A DNA stretch of 64,000 bases from Arthrobacter sp. ok362 (GCF_900102785.1 NZ_FNGC01000008.1:179349-243348), one strand, 5' to 3'; positions 52,298 through 62,200 are shown, counted from the stretch's first letter. Notes: generated by a model not told the origin, from the sequence alone. A program made the numbers and translations.

Positions 52298-53236
52298 TCA
52301 GTTCAGGGTGGTGAACCGGCGGTGCGCCGTCCGGGCGGGGGCCTCGAGCTTGGCCTTCTCCGGGATAGAAATGCCTGCGGCGGCGAGCCGGCGCTGGGCT
52401 TCCTCCGGAGAGACAAGCTCGCCGACGGCCGGGGTGTCGCCGAGCAACGCCACGGAGTGCACGATCGTGTGTTCGTAGACGTGGACCAGGTTGAACGCCT
52501 GCCCGCCGTCGCGGCCACGGGTGCCGCCCACCGGAACGTTCAGATCCTGGGTGTAGCAGGTGGCTGAGGCCACGGACACGGGGATGCCCGCGAATGTTGC
52601 GGTGGTCGAATAGTGCAGGTGGCCGCCCAGGATGGCACGGACATCGGAGTTGCGCAGGACGCCGGCAAGCGCCGACTGGCCCCGGAGCTCCACGAGCACG
52701 GCAAGATCCAGCACGGACGGCACCGGGGGGTGGTGCAGCGCAAGGATGGTGCCGTCCGGGGCCGGGGTGGCCAGTTCAGCGGCGAGCCAATCCAGCTGGT
52801 AGTTACTCAATTCGCCATGGTGGAAGCCGGGCACGGAGGTGTCCAGGGTGATGATGCGCAGCCCGTTGACGAAGTAGCTGTGGTCCACGGGCGCGTCATT
52901 GTCGGCCTGGTCCAGGAGCCCGGCCCGGAAGTTGGCCCGGTCGTCGTGGTTGCCCATCGCCCAGATGACCTTCGCCCCCAAGGCCTTGCACGCCGGATCC
53001 ACGATTGCGCGGAGCTTGGCGTACGCCTCTGGTTCCCCGAGATCAGCCAGGTCCCCCGTGAAGACCACGGCTTCGGGGCGTGCACCCGAGGCGTGGACCT
53101 CCTCGAAGAGCTGCCTGAGCAGGGCTTCGCTGTCCACGACGCCGTGCAAGGGTTGCGGACCCCCCAGCAAGTGGGGGTCGCTCAGATGAAGTAGGAAATG
53201 ACGTGGCCGGGGGTGCTCGGCCTCGATGCGCTCCAT
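52298..53236 (-). CDS. Metallophosphoesterase (CpdA-like)
   Basis: A 312-residue calcineurin-type phosphoesterase. All five metal motifs are visible: [38 protein letters not shown] and [10 protein letters not shown]. This order is typical of CpdA-type cyclic nucleotide phosphodiesterases. AAGAAGG precedes the ATG. Convergent with the stealth gene. The physiological substrate is not shown. Confidence 0.9.
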   Translation of the reverse strand: MERIEAEHPRPRHFLLHLSDPHLLGGPQPLHGVVDSEALLRQLFEEVHASGARPEAVVFTGDLADLGEPEAYAKLRAIVDPACKALGAKVIWAMGNHDDRANFRAGLLDQADNDAPVDHSYFVNGLRIITLDTSVPGFHHGELSNYQLDWLAAELATPAPDGTILALHHPPVPSVLDLAVLVELRGQSALAGVLRNSDVRAILGGHLHYSTTATFAGIPVSVASATCYTQDLNVPVGGTRGRDGGQAFNLVHVYEHTIVHSVALLGDTPAVGELVSPEEAQRRLAAAGISIPEKAKLEAPARTAHRRFTTLN

Positions 53237-53409
53237 TGCTGCCTTCTTGGTTGGGTGGAAGCGGTGCCTCCAGTGTCCCTCTCAGTAAGAACTATCCAAC
53301 CAGACATTAGGCGAACAATGTAAAAACTGGGACAGGCATATTGGAAAATCGTGCGTTAACAGGTGGCGTGCCCTCACATGCTCCTGCAGGCATATGCGGG
53401 GCGCGGCCG

Positions 53410-53469
53410 CCCGGCGGCACTCCCGAAGCCCCAGCTCAGCGGGGCGGAAGGGGAGTGCCGCCGGGTTTT
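53410..53469. terminator. Large two-tiered hairpin 3' of the formaldehyde dehydrogenase gene
   Basis: A 15-bp perfect stem (53410-53424 with 53451-53465) encloses a second 5-bp stem GCCCC/GGGGC. TTTT follows on the plus strand. It lies just after the end of the minus-strand dehydrogenase gene and probably terminates it, although the T-run is on the wrong side for that gene. Confidence 0.65.
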
Positions 53470-53472
53470 GCC

Positions 53473-54684
53473 CTAGCTCAGGTATCCGTTCGGATTGAGA
53501 ACGTACTTCGTCGCCGCGCCGGCGTCGAATTCGGCGTAACCTTTCGGCGCGTCCTCCAAGGCAATGGCCTTCGCGTTGACGTTCTGGGCGATGTGTACCT
53601 TGTCGTGCAGGATCGCCATCATCAGCTGCCGGTTGTATTTCATGACCGGACACTGTCCCGTGGTAAAGCTGAGCGACTTCGCCCAGCCCGTTCCGAGGCT
53701 GAGTGAAAGCGAACCTTTCCGTGCTGCCTCGTCCACGCCGCCCGGGTCACCGGTGACGTAGAGCCCGGGGATCCCAAGGGCGCCGCCGGCGGCCGTCACT
53801 TCCATGAGGGAGTTCAGGACGGTTGCCGGGGCTTCCTGGGCTCCGGCACCGTGACCCTTGGCCTCGAAGCCCACCGCATCAACGGCGCAATCGACTTCCG
53901 GGACGCCGATGAGCTGTTCGATTTGCTCCACCGGGCCGCCCTTGCTCAGGTCGACGGTCTCGCAGCCGAAGCCACGCGCCCGGGCCAGGCGGTCCGTGTT
54001 CATGTCCCCGACAATCACGACGGCGGCGCCCAGCAACTGGGCGCTGGTCGCCGCGGCCAGGCCCACGGGCCCTGCCCCGGCGATGTAGACGGTGGATCCG
54101 ACGCCTACGCCTGCGCTGACCGCGCCATGGTATCCGGTCGGGAAGATGTCCGAGAGCATGGCCAGGTCCATGATTTTTTCAAGGGCCTGGTCCTTGTCCG
54201 GGAACTTCAACAGGTTCCAATCGGCGTACGGTACAAGAACGTAATTGGCCTGTCCGCCGACCCAGCCGCCCATGTCCACATAGCCGTAGGCACTGCCAGG
54301 CCGGTCGGGGTTGACGTTCAGGCAGATGCCCGTTTTGCGTTCCTTGCAGTTCCGGCAGCGCCCGCAGGCGATGTTGAACGGTACGGAGCAGATGTCCCCG
54401 ACCTTGATGAATTCGACGTCCGGCCCCACTTCCACCACCTCGCCGGTGATCTCGTGACCAAGCACCAGATCAGCGGGGGCCGTGGTGCGCCCCCGGACCA
54501 TGTGCTGGTCCGAGCCGCAGATGTTCGTGGCAACGGTCTTGAGGATGACGCCGTGGCGCACCTGCCGGCCCACGTTGGCGGGGTTGACCCCCGGACCGTC
54601 CTTGAGTTCAAAGGTGGGGTAGTCAATGTCTATCAGTTCGACTTTTCCCGGCCCCTTGTAGGCAACGGCTTTGTTCCCTGTCAT
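53473..54684 (-). CDS. fdhA: Zinc-dependent formaldehyde dehydrogenase, glutathione-independent
   Basis: A 403-residue medium-chain zinc alcohol dehydrogenase that oxidises formaldehyde (with tightly bound NAD) to formate. Catalytic zinc ligands are in NICGSDQHM and LGHEITGEV. The structural zinc has four cysteines in CGRCRNCKERKTGIC. The NAD fold has YIAGAGPVGLAAA. The long insertion after GHE and the C-terminal TKYVLNPNGYL are characteristic of Pseudomonas-type FdhA. AGGAGGAAAG precedes ATG 54684. Relatives also act as aldehyde dismutases. Confidence 0.88.
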   Translation of the reverse strand: MTGNKAVAYKGPGKVELIDIDYPTFELKDGPGVNPANVGRQVRHGVILKTVATNICGSDQHMVRGRTTAPADLVLGHEITGEVVEVGPDVEFIKVGDICSVPFNIACGRCRNCKERKTGICLNVNPDRPGSAYGYVDMGGWVGGQANYVLVPYADWNLLKFPDKDQALEKIMDLAMLSDIFPTGYHGAVSAGVGVGSTVYIAGAGPVGLAAATSAQLLGAAVVIVGDMNTDRLARARGFGCETVDLSKGGPVEQIEQLIGVPEVDCAVDAVGFEAKGHGAGAQEAPATVLNSLMEVTAAGGALGIPGLYVTGDPGGVDEAARKGSLSLSLGTGWAKSLSFTTGQCPVMKYNRQLMMAILHDKVHIAQNVNAKAIALEDAPKGYAEFDAGAATKYVLNPNGYLS

Positions 54685-54906
54685 CTCTTTCCTCCTGCGT
54701 TCACGGACCCACACGGGGCCCTGCTGTGATTGACGAAGTTGTTTGATGCGCCCTCCGCAGGGACACCTCGGCCGCACTGCCGAAGGGCGGCTGTCAGGGA
54801 TGACTGCGCCGTGGATGTGCCCGGAATGTTGGAGGGTTCGGCCAGTCTAGGGGGTGAGCATGCTTAGGGATAGAGGCTGTGGATACGTAAAGCCGGGCGG
54901 GCCGGT

Positions 54907-55392
54907 TCAGTCCAGGGCGGACTCAACTGCTTCGATGATCTCCGGTGCATCCGGCTCCACGGTGGGCGCAAAGCGGGCGATGATCTCGCCGTCGCGGTTC
55001 ACCAGGAACTTCTCGAAGTTCCACTTCACCAAGCCGGGCAGGATTCCGTTCTTGAACTTGGTGAGCTCGGCGTAGAGCGGGTGCTGGTGCTTTCCCCGGA
55101 CGTTGGCCTTGGCTGTCAGCGGGAACGTCACGCCGAAATTGCGCTGGCAGAACTCGGCGATCTCGGCGTCGCCGCCGGGCTCCTGCCCGGCGAACTGGTT
55201 GCAGGGGACGCCGAGGACCTGGAAGCCTTGGCCGCGGAACTTGTTGTGCAGTGCCTCTAGTCCTGCGTACTGGGGCGTAAAACCGCATTCGGACGCCACG
55301 TTGACCACCAGCACCACCTCTCCCCTGAATCGGCCAAAATCGGACTCGGTCCCGTCGATGAGGGTCAGGGGAATGGAGTGCAGAGCTGTCAT
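54907..55392 (-). CDS. Glutathione peroxidase family protein (thiol peroxidase type)
   Basis: A 161-residue peroxidase. The catalytic cysteine is in NVASECGFTPQYAGLEAL, glutamine in CNQFAGQEPG and tryptophan in VKWNFEKFLV. Cysteine replaces selenocysteine. Actinobacteria of this kind use mycothiol, so the likely reductant is thioredoxin or mycoredoxin rather than glutathione. I start at ATG 55392; upstream in-frame codons look non-coding. Confidence 0.93.
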   Translation of the reverse strand: MTALHSIPLTLIDGTESDFGRFRGEVVLVVNVASECGFTPQYAGLEALHNKFRGQGFQVLGVPCNQFAGQEPGGDAEIAEFCQRNFGVTFPLTAKANVRGKHQHPLYAELTKFKNGILPGLVKWNFEKFLVNRDGEIIARFAPTVEPDAPEIIEAVESALD

Positions 55393-55579
55393 GGGGCGCG
55401 TCCTCGCGATGTCGGTGGCGGAGCAGGGTTTCGGAACTGTTCCCCCCATTATTCGGCACGGAGGCGTGCGGGTATAGGTGTGCATCCCTGACGCGGCGCC
55501 GGGCCGATGCGCGGGACCCGGTCGCGGGCGGGCGCCGCAAGCGGGCTGGCGACCCCGTCGCGGGCGGGCTTCGCGGCCG

Positions 55580-57151
55580 CTAGCTAATCGGCGTCGCCGT
55601 GGGCTTTGCCGAGGAGGTCGGCGTTGCCGTGGTCGTCGGCGAGGCCTTTGTTGTCACCGCTGTTGTGGCCGACTGCGTGGCCGCCGTTGGCTTCGGCTTA
55701 TCGGCCGGCGCGGTGACCGGGGCCGGCTGCACAGTGATCGGGGCCGGAGCGAGGGGTCGACTCGGCGGCGCCGCGGGCGCTGTAGTGCCCGCAGCCTCTG
55801 TCGCGGTTGCGGAGGCCGACGCCGAAGCTGACGGCTTGCCTGTGGCTGTTGCCGTGGGGGTAGGTGTCGGGGTTGGTGTGGGCGTCGGCGTCGCGGAGGG
55901 AGTGCCGGTCGACGTCGGAGTTGGGGCGGCGGGTGGGGTCGTCGCGGCAGTTCCGGTCGGCGTCGGCGTCGGGGTGGCGGTGCCGGTCGGCGTCGGCGTC
56001 GGTGTCGGTGTCGGTGTCGGCTTCGCGGAGGCAGTGCCGGTCGGCGTCGGCGTCGGGGTGGCGGGGTGGGTGCCGGTCGGCGTCGGCGTCGGGGTGGGCT
56101 TCGCGGAGGCAGTTCCGGTCGGCGTCGGGGTCGGGGTGGCGGAAGGCGGTGCCGACGGCTTGTCGGCGGCGGCTTCGGTAGCTGCGGCTGAGGCACTCGC
56201 GGTCGGCTTGGCGGCCACCGCGGCGGGCTGTTCCTGAACGCCGCCGGCCACCACGTGGGTCAGGTCCTCCCGGACCGGAATCGCCCAGCCGATCCCGGTG
56301 TTGGATGCCTTGCCGGCGTCGGGCGCGTAACTGGTCATTTCTATGGGGCCAAGTTGGTCCACCTGCTTGATGGGGAGCAACGTCCAGTTAAGCGGATTGG
56401 TGTGGGACCCGTTGAGGATCGTTTCGAAGTGAAGGTGGCAGCCGGTTGAGGATCCGGTGGTGCCAACCCGGGCAATGACCTCCCCCACCCGCACGGAGTC
56501 GCCCTTCCTGACCGCGATCGCCTCCAGGTGGTTGTACGTGGTGATGAGTCCGTTGCCGTGGTCGATTTCCACCCGGTTGCCGCCGCCCCACGGGTGCCAC
56601 CCGACTGCCCTCACCACACCGGCGTCGGCAGAGTACACCCGTGTGCCGCACGGTGCGGCGAAGTCCTGGCCCCAGTGGAATTCGCCCGCGGACCCTGTGA
56701 GGGGGCTGGTGCGCAGTCCGAACGGGGACGACGGCACCAATGATTCCAGCGGGGCCATGAGGAAACCGGCCGCGGGCCGGCTCAGGGCAGCTGAGGCCAC
56801 ATTGAGCTCGCCCCGCACTCCTTCCCGGGTGGCCGTATCCACCGTGCTCCGGCTGAAGGCCAGGAGCGCCTGAGCGTCGGCGGTGACAGTGCCGGAAGTT
56901 CCCGAGGCAGCGGTCGCCCCGGAGTGGGCCAGCGGGTCCAGGGTTTCAGGTCCGACGGCGCCGGAGGGCGGCATGGCTGCGGTCGCCACGGCGGCGGGCG
57001 CTCCGTAGGGCGCTTGCGCGCTCAGCCCCTGAAAGCCGCCGAATGCCAGAACGGCCAGGGTCAGGCACAGGCCTCCGGATACGCAGCGCACGGCGATGGT
57101 CCGTGCCCTTGCTGACTGTTCACTCGATGAGTTTCCCCAGTGTTTTCCCAC
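55580..57151 (-). CDS. M23-family (LytM) metalloendopeptidase with a Pro/Thr-rich C-terminal tail
   Basis: A 523-residue secreted or membrane-anchored protein. A hydrophobic segment (about 22-45) is the signal peptide. The M23 domain (about 160-280) has the zinc motifs FHWGQDFAAP and CHLHFETI and cleaves peptidoglycan cross-bridges in active members. Residues 320-523 are low-complexity, with PTPTPTG-type repeats, typical of a wall-spanning stalk. The stop follows a run of Thr/Ser/Pro. There is no LPXTG-like motif or wall-binding domain, so how the tail is anchored is unclear. Confidence 0.88.
   Translation of the reverse strand: MGKHWGNSSSEQSARARTIAVRCVSGGLCLTLAVLAFGGFQGLSAQAPYGAPAAVATAAMPPSGAVGPETLDPLAHSGATAASGTSGTVTADAQALLAFSRSTVDTATREGVRGELNVASAALSRPAAGFLMAPLESLVPSSPFGLRTSPLTGSAGEFHWGQDFAAPCGTRVYSADAGVVRAVGWHPWGGGNRVEIDHGNGLITTYNHLEAIAVRKGDSVRVGEVIARVGTTGSSTGCHLHFETILNGSHTNPLNWTLLPIKQVDQLGPIEMTSYAPDAGKASNTGIGWAIPVREDLTHVVAGGVQEQPAAVAAKPTASASAAATEAAADKPSAPPSATPTPTPTGTASAKPTPTPTPTGTHPATPTPTPTGTASAKPTPTPTPTPTPTGTATPTPTPTGTAATTPPAAPTPTSTGTPSATPTPTPTPTPTPTATATGKPSASASASATATEAAGTTAPAAPPSRPLAPAPITVQPAPVTAPADKPKPTAATQSATTAVTTKASPTTTATPTSSAKPTATPIS
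55861..56160 (-). repeat. Imperfect PT/PTG-encoding tandem repeat
   Basis: Short units based on GTCGGCGTCGGGGT encode alternating Pro-Thr with Gly and Ala breaks. Inter-strain length variation is likely. Confidence 0.8.
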
Positions 57152-57355
57152 GATGTGACTCCCGAATATGTCCGCAAGACCCCAATCTTCACGAACTTAC
57201 CCTCCCTATGGGACCACAGACGGCAGGCTCTGTGAACCGTCAGCGTGCTCCTTTTGCGGCACCAATCGGAGATCCGCGGCTATCCCCAGTAGCTGACCGG
57301 CGGCGGCCCAGTAGTCCTCTGCGGAATTGCAGGTGCCGGGCGCCGCTGAGCCGGG

Positions 57356-57362
57356 TAAGAAT
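57356..57362 (+). promoter_or_regulatory. -10 box (TAAGAAT), leaderless spacing
   Basis: TAAGAAT ends five bases before the ATG of the MpaB-like gene. AAAGG lies right against the ATG, too close for a ribosome-binding site. Confidence 0.4.
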
Positions 57363-57367
57363 AAAGG

Positions 57368-58279
57368 ATGCGCAATGTCCTCAGGGAATGGCAGGCCGAA
57401 CTCAAACAAACGTTCACCGGGACGCGCGATTCCGTGCCTGAGTGGGTGCTGCGCCTCGCCGAGGGGGACGACGCCGGCTACCACTTGCCCGGCTCGGCAG
57501 TCTGGGCCGTTCACGGGGACATGCCAACCATCGTGGCGGGAATCCGGGCACTCCTGATGCAGGCCCTCCACCCCGGCGCGTTGGCCGGAGTTCACGATCA
57601 CTCCCGTTTCCGCGAAGACCCCCTGGGCCGGTTGGCGGGCACCATCCGCTGGATCTTCACCGTTTCCTATGGCTCCACGGAAACGGCCAAGGCGGCGTCG
57701 GACTGGGTGCTGCGGCTTCACCGCACGGTGCGGGGAGAATTCGTGGACGGCCACGGCATCCGGCGCAGCTACGCGGCCAACGATCCCGAACTGCTCCGCT
57801 GGGTTCACATTGCCTTCACCGACGCCTTCCTCTCCGCCCACAAACTGTGGGGACGGCCGATTCCTGGCGGACCCGATGCTTATGTCCGTGAGTGGGCCCA
57901 AGCCGGCCGGCTGATGGGCGTCACTGCCCCACCGTTGAGCGAAGCGGAAATGCGGCAGCAGCTGGACCGCTGGTACGACGACGGCGAGCTCCGCTGCGAC
58001 GATCGGGTCACCGAGACGGTGGCGTTCATTCGCGACCCGCCCCTCCACCCCGCGCTCAGGCTTGGCTACCGGGTGCTGTTCGCGGCCGCCGTGACAAGCC
58101 TCGAACCCAGGTACCGCGAGCTGCTGGGCCTGCGGACCGCGCGGCTGGGCCCAATTCCACTGCCGGTTTCCCTGGCCACCCGGGTCACGCTCGGAGTGGT
58201 GCATCTCGCGCTGGGCCGGATGGGTCCGAGCGAGCAGGCTGCCCGGGCCCGCCTGCGCCGGCTGGGCTACAGGGCCTGA
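57368..58279 (+). CDS. MpaB-like oxygenase family protein (DUF2236)
   Basis: A 303-residue protein of the DUF2236/latex-clearing-protein-related group, whose members bind haem b. The hallmark is LMQALHPGALAGVHDHSRFR followed by DPLGRLAGTIRWIF, with the conserved histidines expected to bind haem. WVHIAFTDAFLSAHKLWG is a second conserved block. Members are linked to mycophenolic acid biosynthesis (MpaB) and polyisoprene cleavage (Lcp), but for most the substrate is unknown. It is divergent from the M23 gene. Confidence 0.85.
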   Translation: MRNVLREWQAELKQTFTGTRDSVPEWVLRLAEGDDAGYHLPGSAVWAVHGDMPTIVAGIRALLMQALHPGALAGVHDHSRFREDPLGRLAGTIRWIFTVSYGSTETAKAASDWVLRLHRTVRGEFVDGHGIRRSYAANDPELLRWVHIAFTDAFLSAHKLWGRPIPGGPDAYVREWAQAGRLMGVTAPPLSEAEMRQQLDRWYDDGELRCDDRVTETVAFIRDPPLHPALRLGYRVLFAAAVTSLEPRYRELLGLRTARLGPIPLPVSLATRVTLGVVHLALGRMGPSEQAARARLRRLGYRA

Positions 58280-58289
58280 GCCTGAGCGA

Positions 58290-58455
58290 TGGGCGGGCGC
58301 GGGCCGCGGACGCGCGCGGGTGCGGGGCCGGGCCGGGGCGGGGCGGGCCGCGGCGGGGACGGGCACGGCGGGGGCCGTTGGGCGGGTGCGGGGGGCGGGC
58401 CGCGGCGAGGGCCGGGCCCGGACCAGGGCCGTTGGGCGGGGGCGGGCCGCGGACG
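58290..58455. repeat. Extreme GC low-complexity tract
   Basis: Over 160 bp is almost pure G and C with runs of four to six G. GGGCCGTTGGGCGGG occurs twice. The rest of 58280-58500 holds no gene I can support. Confidence 0.7.
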
Positions 58456-58500
58456 CGCTTTTGGCTATAACCTCGCGAGGTTGCAAAGGCATGGGAACGC

Positions 58501-58529
58501 AAAAAGGCCCCGGTCCGAGGACCGGGGCC
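58501..58529 (-). terminator. Terminator of tRNA-Ser
   Basis: An 11-bp GC stem (58506-58516 with 58519-58529) is followed on the minus strand by TTTTT (58501-58505), just six bases after the tRNA 3' end. A typical intrinsic terminator. Confidence 0.9.
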
Positions 58530-58534
58530 AACCG

Positions 58535-58619
58535 CGGAGAATGGGGGATTTGAACCCCCGAGGGCGTTAACCCAACACGCGTTCCAGGCGTGCGCCATAG
58601 GCCGCTAGGCGAATTCTCC
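58535..58619 (-). tRNA. tRNA-Ser (anticodon GGA)
   Basis: An 85-nt class II tRNA with a long variable arm. Acceptor GGAGAAT pairs with ATTCTCC, followed by discriminator G; no CCA is encoded. The anticodon loop CTGGAAC gives anticodon GGA, reading UCC/UCU. The T-arm contains GGGGGTTCAAATCCCCC. A terminator follows at once. Confidence 0.96.
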
Positions 58620-58714
58620 ATTTGCTTCTGAATCAAAAGCAGATACTAGAATACCTGAACTTTCCGGCATCGCCCAATTGGACCCTCCCCGCCCCGGCCG
58701 GCGGCTTTTCCGGG

Positions 58715-59028
58715 GGACATGCCCCCTCCTTGATGCGACGGCTGGACATAAACCCAATGCGCCCGGTCCTGGCCGCGAAAAAAGGGCATGCCCCACGCTG
58801 CCCACCCCCACCACTGGACATGCCCCGCGGTCCCCACGGGGGCTGGACATAATCGCCCGGCTCCGCCCACCTCCCCGGCTTCGCCCTGTGCTGCGATAAC
58901 CCGTGCTGCGATAAATGGGCATGTCCCACGCTGCCCGCCCCCACCACTGGACATGCCCCGCGGCCCCCACGAAGGCTGGACATAATCCCACTGTGCCCTG
59001 CCGTGCCCGCGAAAAATGGGCATGTCCC
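58715..59028. repeat. Array of GGACATGCCC / TGGACATAA / GGGCATGTCC motifs
   Basis: Two 69-bp direct repeats (58784-58852 and 58917-58985, offset 133 bp) differ at only a few positions. Each has GGGCATGYCCC, then GGACATGCCCC, then TGGACATAA. A 37-bp partial copy (58715-58751) precedes them and a single GGGCATGTCCC (59018-59028) follows. GGGCATGTCC and GGACATGCCC are inverted complements, so the array can form alternative hairpins. It lies between the divergent tRNA-Ser and SRP RNA genes; neither strand shows a convincing gene. Confidence 0.9.
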
Positions 59029-59057
59029 GCCGGGGATGAGGGGCGAAAACAGACCAA

Positions 59058-59087
59058 TTCGAGGCACACCCAATCGTCAGGTAAACT
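59058..59087 (+). promoter_or_regulatory. Probable ffs promoter
   Basis: TTCGAG (59058-59063) and TAAACT (59082-59087) are 18 bp apart, and the -10 box ends seven bases before the proposed RNA 5' end. Confidence 0.55.
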
Positions 59088-59094
59088 TGCTGAC

Positions 59095-59183
59095 GGCCCC
59101 TCATGTGGCGCCATCCTGTTGAACTCCCCCAGGACCGGAAGGTAGCAAGGGTAAGCGGGCTCTGGCGGGTGCATGAGGGGTCT
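59095..59183 (+). ncRNA. ffs: Signal recognition particle RNA (4.5S type)
   Basis: The ends pair (CCCCTCATG with CATGAGGGG). The apical SRP domain shows the GGAA tetraloop in CCAGGACCGGAAGGTAGCAA and the symmetric internal loop on both sides (GTTGAACTCCCCC, GGTAAGC). TCTTTT follows. It lies directly upstream of dnaX, an arrangement typical of Actinobacteria. It binds Ffh for cotranslational protein targeting. Confidence 0.95.
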
Positions 59184-59203
59184 TTTATGTCTGTGCCGAT
59201 TGG

Positions 59204-59209
59204 TAGGGT
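59204..59209 (+). promoter_or_regulatory. -10 box (TAGGGT), leaderless spacing, dnaX
   Basis: TAGGGT ends six bases before the GTG of dnaX. It allows transcription of dnaX as a leaderless mRNA besides any read-through from ffs. Confidence 0.45.
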
Positions 59210-59215
59210 TTATCT

Positions 59216-62200
59216 GTGACTGTTACTACCGCTCTCTACCGTCGATACCGCCCCGACTCGTTCGCGGACGTTATCGGGCAGGAGCATGTCACCGAGCCTC
59301 TCATGACGGCCCTGCGCAAGAACCGCGTCAACCACGCCTATCTCTTTTCCGGCCCCCGCGGCTGCGGCAAAACCACCTCGGCCCGCATCCTGGCCCGCTG
59401 CCTGAACTGCGCCGAGGGCCCCACGGACACCCCCTGCGGCAAGTGCCCCAGCTGCGTCGAACTCGCCCGCGGCGGCTCCGGCTCCCTGGATGTCATCGAG
59501 ATCGACGCCGCCAGCCACGGCGGCGTGGATGACGCCCGCGACCTCCGCGAACGGGCCACCTACGCCCCGGTCCGGGACCGCTACAAAATCTTCATCATCG
59601 ACGAAGCCCACATGGTCACGTCGGCCGGATTCAACGCCCTGCTGAAGATCGTCGAAGAACCGCCGGAACACATCAAGTTCATCTTCGCCACCACGGAGCC
59701 GGACAAGGTCATCGGCACCATCCGCTCCCGCACGCACCACTACCCCTTCCGGCTGGTGCCGCCGGAGCCTCTCATGGCGTATCTGGAGCTGCTCTGCACC
59801 CAGGAAAACGTCCCCGTGGCGCCCGGCGTGCTCTCGCTCGTTATCCGCGCGGGCGGGGGTTCGGTGCGCGACTCCCTCTCCGTCCTGGACCAGCTCATGG
59901 CCGGCGCCGGACCCAACGGCCTGGACTACGAACTCGCGGTCGCCCTGCTCGGCTACACACACGCCTCCCTGCTGGACGACGTCGTCGAGGCCGTCGCCGC
60001 GTCGGATTCCGCCACGGTGTTCCGCGCTGTGGACCGGGTCATCCAGACCGGGCACGATCCGCGGCGCTTCGTCGAAGACCTGCTGGAACGCTTCCGCGAC
60101 CTCATCATCGTCCAGGCAATGCCAGAAAGCGCCCAGTCCATCCTCCGCGGCATGCCGGCGGACCAGATCGCCCGCCTGCAGAACCAGGCACACAACCTCG
60201 GAGCGGCCGAGCTCTCCCGCGCCGCGGACGTCACCAACACCGCGCTCACGGACATGACCGGGGCCACCTCGCCGCGCCTGCATCTGGAACTGCTGTGCGC
60301 CCGCATCCTGCTGCCCAGCTCCGAGCAGACCGAGCGCGGCATCGCGGCCCGGATCGACCGCGTCGAGCGGCGGTTGAACTACGCCGGGAACGACGTCGGA
60401 GCTCCCCTCGCCGGCGCTCCCGCACCTGCCGCCGTTTCGTCTGCGCGCACTGAACAGACCGCCTCTCCCCGGCCGCCTGCTGCACAGGTGCCCGCTGCGC
60501 CTTCGCCCGCTACCCCGGCGGCCGCAGCTACCAGCGCCGCATCCACCCCGCCCCAGGCCGAGCAGCCGCCCGCCACAGCCCCCGCACCAGCTCCCGCCCG
60601 GCGGGACGAGCCTGTCCGGGAACCGCTGACGGCACCGCGGGTCAGCACCAGCGACTGGCCGGTAGACGAACCCGCGGCGGCCAGCCGGCCCGCGCCCGCG
60701 CCAGTTTCCTCCGCCGCGCTGCCGTCCGTCCGGCAACCGGCAGAGACTGCCCCGCCGGCTGCCGCCCCGTCAGCCGAGCCCGCACCGGTAGCCGCCCCCG
60801 AGGCTGGCCCGTCCGCCCCGGCACCGTCCGCCCCGGCACCTTCCGCCCCTGGGCGCACCGAGCCGGCCGAGGCCGGCCGGGCGCCCGCCGCGGTTCCCAG
60901 CCCTGCTCCCGGTCCTGCCGCCGGCCCAGGAGCCGACGTGGAGGTTTTGCGCCGTGCGTGGCCCGAAATCCTGCAAACACTCACCAAGATCAAGCGCAGC
61001 ACCTGGGCACTCGTGGAACCCAATGCCCAGGTCGGCCATTTCGAAGACCACGTCCTGACCCTGGCGTTCACCACCACGGGGCTGGCGGGGGCCTTCGGCC
61101 GGGCCGACCACGCCGACAACCTCCGGCAGGCGATCCACAAGACGATCGGCATCGATTGCCAGGTCCGGGCCGTGGCCGGCGGCAGCAACAGCCCAGCGAG
61201 CTCTGAACCAAACCCAAAAGCGCCGGCTAGCCCGGAGACTCCGGCAACGGCTGCAACATCGGCCGACGTCGCCTGGGGCCTGAGCCCGGCTCCCCAGCCG
61301 CCCGCAGCCCCGGCCAACGAAACCGCTGAAGGCATCCCGGCGGGGGCACCGGCCCAGGCACACGCTCCCGCCGCCGCACCGCCGGTGACGCCAACCGCCC
61401 CGGCCCGCACCGGGGCCGCGCCGGCTCCCATGGCCGGGGCGCCCGCCCCCGCGACGGCGGCGGAACCGCAGGCGCCTGCCCCGGCAGCCCAGGCTCCGGT
61501 TCGCGCGGCCGAGCCTGCCGTCGAACCGGGTGCGCCTTCGGAGGCTTCCGGATCCTATGCCGACCCCGATGAAGACTGGGGACCGCCCCGGGACGAGGAC
61601 GCCCCGCCGCTGGACGAAGAACCACCCCTGGATTGGGACCCGTCACCAGCCGCCCCGCCGCGCCGCCCCGAGCCCGCGGCAGCGGCTCCAGCCCGCAAGT
61701 CCACGGCCGCGCCGGCAGCCAAGGCCGCCGGCTCCCCGGCCGGGACGCAGGACGCAGGCCAGGACCCGTCGACTGACGCCTGGGCCCGCGCCGTCGAGCA
61801 GTCACCCGGCGTCTGGACGGTCGGCACCGATTCAAACCTCGGCCGGTACACGGCGCCAGCTGTCGAGCCCGCGGCACCCGAGCCCGAGCCGGTGCCTGTG
61901 CACTACGAGCCGGCGGCGGCACAGATCCCGGAGTACGCGGGCGTCGTGTCCGTGCCCTCCGGACTGTCCTCGGACCACCCTGCCCGTGCCGAAGCGGCTC
62001 CGGCGCCGGCCGTCGCGGAGGCTGTTGCGCCGCGTGTGGCCGCCGCTGCCGCCGCTGCCGTCGCGGAGGCTGTTGCGGTGGCCGCGGCTCCGGAGGCTGC
62101 AGCCCCGACAGGCCGGCAAAGCCTGTACCAGCGGCTGTCGAACAGTCCCGAGGCGGAGGCCGGGCGGGCGAAAGCCCCCACCCGCGCCGCTGCCGCAACC

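Noticed and set aside
58605..59174. Minus-strand open frames of up to 189 codons across the GGACATGCCC array.
   Set aside because: Several overlapping frames are open at once because of the repeats, they run into tRNA-Ser and the SRP RNA gene, and none has a ribosome-binding site or known motif.
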